From Zizania palustris (Eukaryota > Streptophyta > Magnoliopsida > Poales > Poaceae), in the NCBI GenBank assembly GCA_019279435.1, contig JAAALK010000086.1, forward strand, positions 3,658,001-3,722,000: a stretch of DNA of 64,000 nucleotides, in the 5' to 3' direction. The position numbers and the translations under genes are program-made. Position 1 is the first letter of the stretch; each line of letters starts with the position of its first letter. Below the pieces are notes generated by a model, which was given only the letters and a program-made list of their open reading frames with translations, did no database searches and was not told the origin of the DNA. Positions 1-9,212 of the stretch are shown one piece after another.

Positions 1-235
1 GGAAAGCAACCTGCTTCTTATTCTTGGACCACTCATCCATGCCGACCTCTGCATCTGAGTTGCTGCTCTCGTCGGAGTCCGAGTGGTATATTTGGGCATA
101 TGCCACCTTCTTCTGGTACATGTCCCTCTTGGCTTCTTGGAATCGGCTCTCATGTGTTGATACCCTTTGTAACAGTTGCGCTAGTCTCTCGAACTCGTGT
201 GATGAAAACATCTCCTTAATTGGGTTCAAAAGTCC
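1..235 (-). pseudogene. Tat-type gypsy gag fragment (C-terminal part)
   Basis: Read on the minus strand from about 235 down to 1, one open frame gives a gag-like stretch. It contains the pattern LLNPIKEMFSSHEFERL, then a Gln/Arg-rich helix, then an acidic Ser/Asp run followed by a DEWSKNKK motif. This layout (helical capsid end, acidic linker, VxDExWxxNKK-like block) is usual for gag of grass Tat-lineage Ty3/gypsy elements. The frame runs off the window edge, so its length is unknown. It belongs with the gag amino terminus at 1368-2060. The two pieces are separated by an LTR copy, and the central capsid domain is missing. Lineage assignment is by motif resemblance only. Confidence 0.55.
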
Positions 236-244
236 TTGAAAAGC

Positions 245-1367
245 CTTGATGCTAAGGAAGTGGCCTTGGAGATCTGCTTCACTCTAATGTAAGTCCTACG
301 TTCTTAGAGAAAGGGTTCAAGACATGCCAATCAGTTTAACCCTGCAATTGAGAACGGAACAGAAGATATGACATTAGTAGCATGGCCTATCGGCTATCGA
401 GCCGATGACTACGACGAGGATTGGATATTCGTGGAATATCATGTCGATCGGCCATGAGGCTGATGACCTGAGATGAAGCGATCGGACGGGTGTGCCATCG
501 GCCGATGAGATGAATAGTGAACCACGCAGGCCGATGGATGCTTTTCCTATAACTCATTAGATATATCGTGCAATTGAAGATAACTCATCGGCTTGTACTC
601 CAATGGAAATAAATAAAACATGCCAGATAACAAGTCTATATCATGGAAATCATCATAATAACTAGATCGGACCTAATCGAGATAGTAGCTAGTCACAATG
701 ATCTTAATAATATATCAAAGAATCAGGCATGCTTTATTTAGATGAACGGTATATAGCATGAAAGAGATACGATAGCAAGAGATGTCAGACTTAACCAATG
801 AAGCCTCAAACTATCACACCTAGATCACATCAATCTAAGAGATCAAACTTAACTGATGCAGCCTTAGACCTAGCTAATACACCAAGAACAACCGATGACC
901 ATACTGTTTCAAGGTTCACCTCAAGAGATCAAATTGAATTGATCCAGTCGTGAGGAGACTAATCTAATTTGTACGGACATCGGGGTGGCAGGACTCACCT
1001 CTTCGTCAGAGATCAAAACGATGCAGCCCAGCTCCAAGTGTTGAACCCCGCCGAAGTAAACCTTGGAGACCAAGGGTGGCGATGCACCAATTAGTTGGTT
1101 GATAGAGATGTGTTTTTCAAAGCTACCTAGGGATACATATTTATAGTTCAGAGACTTGCCATCCAAGTAATCTATCTTAACCGATTCCGGATGATCTTTA
1201 TCTTCTTCTCTTCTGCACATTATCTTCATCGGCTCCTTTTGCATCCAATCATCATGTACCAGCATGGACGGGCTTCCTTAACTTTCTTTGACCAAACTTC
1301 TTTGACTTCTAGTTGACCGTGCGGTATTCTTAGTGGGCCTGGCCTTAACCAAATGTTGGCGTCAATA
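245..1367 (-). mobile_element. Family-H LTR copy, left end degraded (solo or truncated)
   Basis: This stretch aligns by eye with the LTR copies at 2104-2888 and 38752-50257. Shared landmarks are the AGATCTRCTT..TAATG..GGTCCTA block near 270-300, the CATCGGCTTGTACTCC block near 585, and the end GGCGTCAATA at 1367. The minus strand has a TATA-like CTATAAATATGTATCC near 1128-1145. The outer TG end seen at 2104 is not recognisable near 245, so that side is truncated or rearranged. No target duplication is visible across the flanking gag pieces. Confidence 0.6.
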
Positions 1368-2060
1368 GCTCCAAAATACACAGTCTGATGATACCCCTGA
1401 GGAATATCGTCTGGTTCCCCCCTTGATGGCACGATATCTGGTTCCACATTTCTCGCGACACCATAGGCATCCTAAGGCATCTCTTCTCTCATTGGCTTAG
1501 GATCGGTCGTCAGGAATAGTGTCGATGCACCTCTTTCAAGATTATACAGCGAGTTCTACGGCAAGCCCCGAATAGGAGCCGATGGTTGGACCGACCTATT
1601 CCCCTCATGGCCGAATGAGGTGTTCGGTTGTTCTAGCCTCATCGGCCCTTGCATTTGTGATGTTGGCCGATTGTGCTGTGGATTCTCTAGCAACCTGGCC
1701 TAACCAACAGGAAAATACGTCGGGCCTTGGGGTGGTTCACTGGCTATAGTACCATCAAGTCTTCTTGATTAGTGTGTGCAAAGTGTTGACCAGTACTTCG
1801 GATTGATTGACGAGCGCATGATGAAGTGCCCTGTCGATGATCTCCTGGAGACCAACATGAGCAGCTTCTATCGGCTGACTGGTTCCTTCGGCCAAAGCGG
1901 GCTTCGGCAATGGGTCCCTTCGGATGTGGTCCGATCAGGTCATCTTGTAGGCTTGTAGACACAATTTCTAGTAGTCGTCCATGTGCTTCTACAACTCCGC
2001 CCTCTGCTCTTCATCTAGGGTAATCGGGATGATGTTGCTATCATCGAGTTCACCTGCCAT
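1368..2060 (-). pseudogene. Tat-type gypsy gag, amino-terminal part, with stops
   Basis: An ATG at 2060 (minus) opens the sequence MAGELDDSNIIPITLDEEQ. This start is typical of gag in grass Tat-lineage gypsy elements, and it lies about 43 nt inside the LTR end at 2104, where a gag start is expected. The frame continues with several stops (for example after EEQRAEL and after MDDY) and becomes unreadable near 1500. It then meets the LTR copy ending at 1367. With the fragment at 1-235 it forms one broken gag whose pol would lie left of the window. It is non-functional. Confidence 0.55.
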
Positions 2061-2103
2061 GGCTGAGTTGTTGAGAGTGTCCCACCGAGCGTGACAAAAA
2101 GAA

Positions 2104-2888
2104 TGTTGGTGAGTTTTTTGGTCACACACGTGGCATAAGAAATCTTCTTAGCTCTAGTGTAGGTCCTATAATCTTAGAAGAAAAAGGGTATAAGACGTGC
2201 CAATCAGTTTGACCCTGCAACTGATAAGGAGTCTAAGAAAGTAGCATTAGTAGCAGAGTCGATAACCTACTGCAGGACACTCGGGCTGAATATGCCATTG
2301 GCCGATAATACGAGACAATTGCGCGCAATGGCCGATGGGTATCTCTCGAGTGCGCATAAAATAGAACAAGGAATTCAAAGATAACCTGTCAGCTTGTACT
2401 CCAATAGAAATAAATAAAACATGTCGGATAACATATCAGTATCATCATAGTCATCATAATAACAAGATTGGACCTAACCAAGACAATATCTAGTCACGAT
2501 GAACTTAATAATACTTCGAAGTATCGGGCATAGTTTGTTTAGATGAACGGTATACAACATGAAGTAGATACAATAGAAAGAGATGTCGGACCTAACCGAT
2601 GAAGCCTCAGACTATAATACCTAAATCACGTCAATCTAAGGGATCAATCTGATGCGGCCTTAGACCTAGCCAATTCACCGAGACAAATCGGCGACTGCAC
2701 TGACCCAGCCGATGTATTCAAGAGATCGATACAATGTATCCTTGAAGAAACACTGACCCAGTCGATACGATCATCGGGGTGGCGAGACTCACCTCTTCGC
2801 CAGAGATCAAAAACAATGCAGCCCAGCTCCGAGTGCCAAATCCCGTTGGGGTTAACCTTGGGAAGCCAAGGGTGGCGATGCACCGATA
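2104..2888 (-). mobile_element. Family-H LTR, truncated (5' LTR of a minus-strand element)
   Basis: The plus-strand start TGTTGGTGAGTTTTTTGGTCACAC matches the outer end of the LTR at 38752. Downstream it follows the other family-H copies until about 2888, where homology stops at GATGCACCGATATGG and integrase-derived sequence begins. The missing part is the U3 beginning in the element's own orientation. The sequence just left of 2104 (minus: TTTTTGTCACGCTCGGTGGGAC) sits where the primer-binding site should be and precedes the gag ATG at 2060, so this is a 5' LTR. Confidence 0.6.
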
Positions 2889-3520
2889 TGGCAGTGATTT
2901 TTGGGGAATTCTATGAATATTGGTGTATTGAAGTCAATTATGATTATGTTGCACATCCAAGAGCAAATGGCCAAGTTCAGCGAACAATGGTATGTACTCC
3001 AAGGTCTAAAAGCCAGAATCTTTGATCCCCTCAACAAATATAGTGGTCGGTGGATGAAGGAATTGTCTGCTATTCTGTGAGGCCGTCACACTCAGCCAAG
3101 TCGCACGACTGGTCAGACTCCTTTCTTTCTTTTATACGGATTGGAGGCCATAATACTAGTGGACATGTTGCACAAATGCCCCAGATTCAACACTATGAAG
3201 AAGTTACAATCGAGCAAACAATAAAAGAAGATGTAGATAGTCTTCAAGAAGCTCGTCTGGCTATAGCAATTCAATCTGATTGATACTAATAAGGTATGCG
3301 TAGATATCATGACCGCTGTGTGCGTGGTTGGTCATTTCAAAATGGAGATTTGGTTATTCATTGAGTGCAATCAGTAGTCAGTATCCCCAAGCTCTCAGCT
3401 CCATGAGAAGGACCATATATCATTGTGGAAGTTACCAGACCAGGTTCATATCGCCTAATGCATGAAGACGGTCAACGAAATGCAAATTTTTGGAATATTG
3501 AGCATCTCCGCCGCTTATAA
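2889..3520 (+). pseudogene. Decayed gypsy integrase C-terminal region
   Basis: Plus-strand reading with frame changes shows a Tat-type integrase tail. A YVAHPRANGQVQR block with catalytic-Glu-region spacing appears near 2950-2985. An SRTTGQTPFFLLYGLEA block, which is the hallmark of the integrase core end, lies near 3096-3150. A C-terminal RYHDRCVRGWSFQNGDLV block lies near 3302-3355, and EGPYIIVEVTRPGSYRL follows near 3407-3455. It ends with LRRL and a TAA at 3518. There are at least three frame shifts and several stops. The piece is fused at 2888 to a truncated LTR on the other strand, so the rest of its pol is gone. A G-rich CTCGGGGGGCTTGG run at about 3579 could be remains of its post-pol region. 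Confidence 0.65.
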
Positions 3521-3613
3521 TCCTTAACACCATATGCTAAGTTCTTATTTATGGATTATTGTTGATCCTTTTGCCCACTCGGGGGGCTTGGAATTTTGTT
3601 TTACTATTCACCT
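3521..3613 (+). other. Post-integrase spacer up to the element A insertion site
   Basis: This is short non-coding DNA following the decayed integrase, with a G-run (GGGGGG) near 3580. Its last five bases, CACCT (3609-3613), are the left target-site duplication of element A. They are repeated at 34969-34973, so this host sequence continues at 34974. Confidence 0.7.
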
Positions 3614-4108
3614 TGTTGGTGTAAAAGATTACACTAACAGGTTCTCTAAGATTAAGAACTCACAAACAGTAGATTTGTGTTGAGAACTATCTCAATCCTC
3701 CGAATGGGATAATAGCTTAATTAGTCCGAAATTGTATATTGAATAGCTGAGTATTCGATGCCTATTACAGGGTAAGAAGGAGGGTATTTATATGCAAAAA
3801 AGTCTAAGGAAAAGACCTATTTACCCCTCAATTACAACTGACATAGTGGAAACTATTCGGTACCCTAAACAGGGTTAAAATGGTAAAATTTACCCGAAGT
3901 AGGAAGATAAGGCAAACATCTTATCAGACTTGTTGTTTTCCACCGAAGCTTCATAGCCTGTGGAGGGTACCTTCGAATTGTAAGCTGAAGCACCTTTTGG
4001 CTTAGAAACTTCACCACCTTCGAACATAAGCACGGAGCTACAAAGCCAATAAGTTATCTTTGACTGTCAATCTCTAAAGTCTTGAGGGTGAAGTATTTTC
4101 CCCCAATA
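3614..4108 (-). repeat. Element A 3' LTR
   Basis: This 495-bp LTR matches 34475-34968 and, inverted, both LTRs of element B. The outer end is TGTTGG. The inner end has decayed from CAACA to CAATA at 4104-4108. To the right, 4109-4125 read on the minus strand is GCGTATTCGAGGGGCTAC, the polypurine tract that also precedes B's 3' LTR. The minus strand has a TATA-like TATAAATACCC near 3783-3793. Confidence 0.92.
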
Positions 4109-4603
4109 GTAGCCCCTCGAATACGCTTCTCTGATTTTAACCTATATAGTAGGAAAGCAGTATACACAAGGAATATTTGCATATTCATAGACTTAGAGAA
4201 ATTTGAAGGTATTACAACTATTTGAAGGGTATTTGACCCCAAAGTATCCCTGATGATAGCCTCGAACCAGGACTATTGTGTGAACACTTCGCGATAAAGA
4301 GAACCATTGCGGAGTTTAAATGTCGTGAAGAGCCGCTAATTTGGAGCCGTTACTCTTCAAGTAGCTGTTATGCTCTCGAAAAGGTAACGGTCGAAATTTA
4401 CGGTGGACTCACGTCGTTTCGCTTCTTGGGCCCACTCGCCAGTGATGGAAGTCGAACCTGCAATGTGAATGCAATCGAAGCGCAACAGCTAATGGAAGGC
4501 TATAAGGGGGGATCGGAATCCGCTAGAAACTTTTACCGTGCCTGACATCCGAAACTTACTCTCTTCATCCTCCAGATCTCCCAACTTCCTGAGCGATTGA
4601 GCC
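4109..4603 (+). promoter_or_regulatory. Element A 3' polypurine tract and antisense-gene promoter region
   Basis: No ORF is supported here. The left end is the polypurine tract of element A (4109-4125, minus). On the plus strand a TATA-like GCTATAAGG at 4499-4507 lies about 100 nt before the antisense-gene ATG at 4604. Element B has TATAAATAGA on its minus strand at the equivalent distance (24391-24400 for an ATG at 24287). Finding the box in both copies supports an independent promoter for the antisense gene. Activity is inferred, not shown. Confidence 0.5.
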
Positions 4604-5496
4604 ATGGCGAGGACCAGCCACACCATGCTGACAGCGGCAAGTACTTTGGCGCAGAGGCAAGCTTGGGCAGCTTCGGCGGCAGCGGCAATGGCGGGGCTCC
4701 GGGAGATGTTTGGCCCAAGAATCCTCGAGAGATCCACCCTCCATCCAAGAAAAAGATCCCCCAAAGCTTCCTCATCGGCCAATCTACAAGCACCGTGGAG
4801 TCCATCGAAGAGGCAATGGACGGGAAGCTAGGACCCGGGATGAGGACTCGGGTCCCCAGAACAGAGTCAACCCCGAGGCCACGAAGCAGAGAGGTTGTAG
4901 TCTTCGAAGCATTCTTCGAAGCGGGTCTGGGGCTTCCTGCCATCAACTTTTTGTCATAGGTATTAGAAATATTTCATATTACCTTGCCTCAACTGTCCCC
5001 CAATGCCATCGCATAGCTGGCCATCTTTGAATGGGTGCTTCGAGCTGAAGGATGCGAAGGGCGATCGAAGGTCTTCGTAGCCACCCACGAAGCTATCTAC
5101 CAGCCGAAGCCACAACATGGCCCCAGAGACACCAAGGTGATAACAGCCTTCGAAAGTGTTAACTTCTAGCTGCGGAGGGAGCACGCTCAGCACTTTCCAG
5201 CGAAGGCCATCAATGACCGATGGTACACCAACTAGATCCTTCGGTGGTTTTACGCCGAGGTCAGAGAAGATTCCCCCTTCGTAGGACCTCTTCAAGAAAT
5301 CTGGTTTCGGAAGGAGGCAGAAGTCACCCGAACCCGAGCCTGCTCTCAACGCAGCTAGGGTTACTAACTTCAATAGCCAGCCGTATGAGCATGCGAGACC
5401 TGGCCAAAGAGTTTATTGTGCTCCGAATTCCACCTCTTAGAGCCGATTGGCCGATAGCGTTCCAACACGCTTCGGAGGGTGAGGTTCAAAGCCTAG

Positions 5497-5570
5497 GTAA
5501 GCCTTCGATTCTCCTGCAATAATATGTTAGAAGAAAAATAACATATTTATAATATGCTACCTTTTTTCAG
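5497..5570 (+). other. Predicted intron 1 of element A antisense gene
   Basis: This 74-nt segment is GTAAGC...TTTTTTCAG, AT-rich with in-frame stops. It interrupts two coding blocks that are contiguous by homology in element B. B has a 69-nt GT-AG segment (23267-23335) at the same place with diverged sequence, as expected for an intron. Confidence 0.7.
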
Positions 5571-6253
5571 CGGCTCCACTGGCGTTAGCTCCAGAGCAGA
5601 TAACGAGAGCCACCGAACGGGTGCTCGGAGCCCCGACAGTGGCTGAAAGACAGAAAAGAATAGAGCTAGTAGGAAGCTGGGAACGCTCCAACAGAGTGTG
5701 GAGGGCCCTCGGAATGGTGCCTCCACCTCTGCCAGACTTCAACCCGGCCGGAGCGGCCCCTCAGAAAAGAAAAGTCATCACCGAGCCCTCGAAGAAAGCC
5801 AACAAGACCCCCATCAAGAAGGGGAAAAAGTAGCCAAACCTCCTCCTCAACTGGCTCCGGAATCCTCTGCTTCGTCCCTAGGCATTCGGAGCTCATCCTC
5901 GGAGGACTCAGGGAACAAAGGCTCTGAAAGCAAGGGCTCTGAGGTCCAAATGGAAAAATCCTTCGAAAACTATCTTCTTGATGACAACAAAGATGAAGCG
6001 GTGGACACAACCAGAGCTCCTGCTCAAGAGACTGTGGAGGTGGACACGACGCGCACTTCTGCGCCCGTCGCTGTGAGTTCGGAGTTGGAAGCAGTTATCC
6101 CCAACTCACCCGTGGCTGGGATGATAACAACGGAGGTCGAGCCACCTGCAGCAACTACATCGGAGAGGACTTCGGGCGACGACCTCGACGAATACCTCCG
6201 GTTGTACGAAGTCCTGGAGGACCCTACAATTTTACCTCAAGGCACCACCGAAG

Positions 6254-6335
6254 GTAGACTTCGAAACTTTTTCCTTTATCATTTCCTATAACAGTTATTA
6301 CCCGCAAATATTCATCAAGTATCTTAATGTTGTAG
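6254..6335 (+). other. Predicted intron 2 of element A antisense gene
   Basis: This 82-nt segment starts GTAGAC after an ACCGAAG exon end and finishes ATGTTGTAG. The equivalent in B is the 73-nt segment at 22543-22615 on the minus strand (GTAAAC...CAATAG). Flanking exons are Glu/Thr/Pro-rich in both copies. Confidence 0.6.
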
Positions 6336-6832
6336 GTGCGTCGAAGGGTAGCGCAACTCCGGTTATAGATGGAGCTCCAACTTCTCCCGGGGTTGCGGCT
6401 ACGATGGACACCATGGCTCCGATGGACACAGCGGCTCCGACAACTGGAGCCGTCTCCATCGAAGCGGTTCCGGCCGAGGGGACACCGGTCGAGGGAGGAT
6501 CTACCTCCGCTGAAGTCGCTCCTCCAGCCTTCGTACCAGGAAGGGGAAAAAGCATGACGAGTCTTGGACTCTCTCCTGCCCCGATGACGACGCCTTCTTC
6601 CAACGACCCCTCGGTGAGTAACTCAGAAGAGGAGGCGACCGCAGATGACTGCTAGGCTTTGTCCTGGCTCCCTTTGTTGGCTCCCTTCTTGGAGCAACGA
6701 ACTGGCCTCCGGGCGCTTCTGGAGCCCTTGGCAGAGAAAGGCCAAGAAGTCGTAAACTCCGACTTGGTCTCCGTCTTGAGCGAGGCCAGAGCCCCAGAGC
6801 TTAATCTAGCCCTCAAAAGGGTTGCCCTTCAG

Positions 6833-6903
6833 GTATACAAAGTACCACAAGTACCTTTAAATAACAAATGGAACTAGTCAGTACTTACTTGCTCTTCTTG
6901 CAG
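6833..6903 (+). other. Predicted intron 3 of element A antisense gene
   Basis: This 71-nt segment GTATAC...CTTCTTGCAG lies between the LLAPFLEQRTGL block and the coiled-coil exon. B has a matching AT-rich gap ending CTCTTTGTAG near 22032, but its donor has lost the GT found here. The intron is therefore better supported in A than in B. Confidence 0.55.
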
Positions 6904-8356
6904 CAATTTGTCCTTACTGGAGCGGTAGCGACTTCCAACGAAGTCGAAACCAACCGACTCAAGAGGAAGGTTACTACCCTCCAGTCCGCACTCAAAAGCT
7001 CCGAAGACAAAACACTTCGGTTGGAAGAAGAGCTCCTTGAAGAACGGAGGGCTAGGGCCACCACCGACGAAGCCCTCCAGCTCGAACGGCAGAGCAGCAG
7101 TACACTCCGGACTTTGGCCCAAGAAGCCGAAGCCAAATGCGTGGTGCTCCAGGCAGAGGTGGAGAAGCTCCGGCAAGCGGCACCTACTTTGAGCACTCAA
7201 CTTGTAGAACTCCAAGGCTAACTCAAACAGGCGATGGCTCAGAAGAGCACTTGCTATCCAAAATGGTTGAAGTATCTACTGCTGCTGTGGGGCTGGAAGC
7301 GGCAGAGACGAAGAATACTGAAATAGTGGAGCGTACCTTGGATGACCATCAGGGTACCTTGGAATACTTTGGCACCATGTGCCCTTCGTCTTGTACTACG
7401 GCGAGCGAGCCCCTCGACCGAAGCTAAAGATGATTCAATTGGCGACGAAGCTGATGATGGGCTCCAGCGTCCGGTACGGAGAGATCTTCGAACAAGTTGT
7501 TGGAATCGGAGTCCCCCGTCACCTCGGAGCTCTAGGGATTTCAGTTGCTCCGATTGGGGGTTCGACACCCGTAGGCTTTGCCGACGAGGGCCTGTTGCGT
7601 CCTTCGCAGGATGTAGCCTCGCCTTGGGAAGCTTTTCGGTCAGTCTGGAAAATAGACCACAAGGCTGCAGCCAAAACTTGGATTGACGAGGCCCGCCAGC
7701 AAAAGCAAGCGCAAACAAGGCCTCCGCTTGCAGCTTTGCCAGCTCTGACACCTCCTGCTCCACCGACCAACTCGTAGGTCTAGTCCTATAGGGCGCTTAA
7801 ATATGTATAAGAAATCTTGTAAAGCCCCTTGCATTAATGAATGAAAAGTTTATAAACGAGGAACTTGTTTGGATGTTTATTCTTTTAGGTTTTGCCATGT
7901 CCTTCGGAGCCTGACTTCGAAGTATTGGAAATTAATGAAGGGCTCCGTCGGTAGTGGACAGTCCTTGAAAGCTTAAGGCCTTACCGTCGTTCACGCTTCT
8001 CTGTTCCTCGTAGAGATCAAGGGGACATAGCACCCGAAGTTCACCATGAAGTCTTAACTTATATCAAAGAAGAGGAAAAGGAAAAAACATCTTCATCTTC
8101 TGAGTACGTAGATTGGTCTGACTCGGAGTACCAGGCCGAAGACCCTGCAGAGGCTAGCTCTGAAAGGCTTCTGACTTGGGCTGAACTTCAAGAGGAGCAG
8201 AAAAAACAGTGAGCTTCGAAGAAGAAAAGAAGCACTCGAACTAAAAAGACAGTCTCGCCGGCTTCGAGCTCCGGAGGCCGAAGTAGCCTTAGAAGTAGTT
8301 CTAGAGGTCGGATGGGTCTCCAATTTTATCTAGGCTTAGACCAAAATTTATCTTGA

Positions 8357-8699
8357 TGTAAAAGTATGATTATTCAATTAATATGAATTGCTTCGAAAGC
8401 ATCTTGTTGTTCCTTACTCCCCTGCCCCTCCTTATGGATGGGGGACCGTACGCGTTGTGATAGGGTCCATCGAACACAATGATTTGCACAACAATCTGAT
8501 GCTTTGCACAACACTTAGTAATCATACTTTACTTTTTCGTAGAGTTCTTCGAACTATAAGTTCGTATTATGATGTTTGTAGGTTTCAGAGCTGAATTTAT
8601 ACTTGTAAGCTCCCATATTAGTCGCTTAGGACTTTAAAATTGTTTCATTGGCCAGAGCCTTGAAACCTTATTGCTTTGTCACCTTTGACTCTTTTTCAG
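8357..8699. other. Spacer between antisense gene and tandem repeats in element A
   Basis: AT-rich non-coding spacer of element A. I see no ORF or recognisable motif beyond scattered TTCGAA and CTTCGG words typical of this family. It is likely the 3' untranslated end of the antisense gene. Confidence 0.5.
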
Positions 8700-9040
8700 A
8701 TGATTCGAACCCGGAGGACGGAAATCTGTTCTTCTAAAGTCCTTAGACTCTTCTATGGATCCTAACAAGCCGGAGCCTGGAATCCACAGGCTGGCCACCT
8801 TCGTCTCTTTTATAGATGCTTTGAACCCGGAGGACGGAAATTTGTTCTTTTAAAGTCCTTAGACTCTTCTACGGATCCTAACAAGCCAGAGCCTGGAATC
8901 CGCAGGCTGGCCACCTTCGGCTCTTTTATAGATGCTTCGAACCCGGAGGCTATAAATCTATTCTTTTAAAGTCCTTAGACTCTTCTACGGATCCTAACAA
9001 GTCGGAGCCTGGAATTCGTAGGCTGGCAACGGAGTCCTTG
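8700..9040. repeat. 116-bp tandem repeat, about 2.8 copies
   Basis: The word GAACCCGGAGG recurs at 8707, 8823 and 8939, a strict 116-bp period. The shared body includes AAAGTCCTTAGACTCTTCT and a CGGATCCTAACAAG block. The last copy breaks off near 9040. The array sits between the end of pol and the antisense gene of element A. Element B has an unrelated array at the same place. Confidence 0.9.
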
Positions 9041-9212
9041 AACCAATGGTTCGAAGGCCGTTATCCGGGTTCTTGGAAAGATGCTTGACTCCACAAGCAT
9101 CTCTGTTCTCCTGATGTGTCCAACAGGAGTAAGGGATATTCGAAGATCAAACAAGATTCGAACCTCCACTTTTATTTAGAAAGGAACTTTTACAATTGAT
9201 TACAAGGAGCCC

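Larger units (their letters stand above)
4604..8356 (+). pseudogene. Element A antisense gene (putative gypsy-type transposon domain, coiled coil), decayed
   Basis: This gene lies opposite in strand to gag-pol, between integrase and the 3' LTR. It starts MARTSHTMLTAAS at 4604 and matches the antisense gene of element B throughout. The order is: Ala-rich start; a VVVFEAFFEAGLGLPAINF block (about 4891-4950); an LPQLSPNAIA..AIFEW block (about 4984-5030) that resembles the Pfam putative gypsy-type transposon family; a proline/acidic linker (5.7-6.65 kb); a coiled coil (about 6930-7220); a globular block ending APPTNS (7.38-7.78 kb); and an acidic/basic tail ending LGLDQNLS (stop at 8354). GT-AG introns at 5497-5570, 6254-6335 and 6833-6903 match positions in B. 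Numerous stops and frame shifts show this copy is dead. Its role in the element is unknown. Confidence 0.75.

Noticed and set aside
4276..4545. Separate small gene upstream of the element A antisense gene
   Set aside because: An 89-codon frame crosses the promoter region and has no counterpart in element B at the same place.
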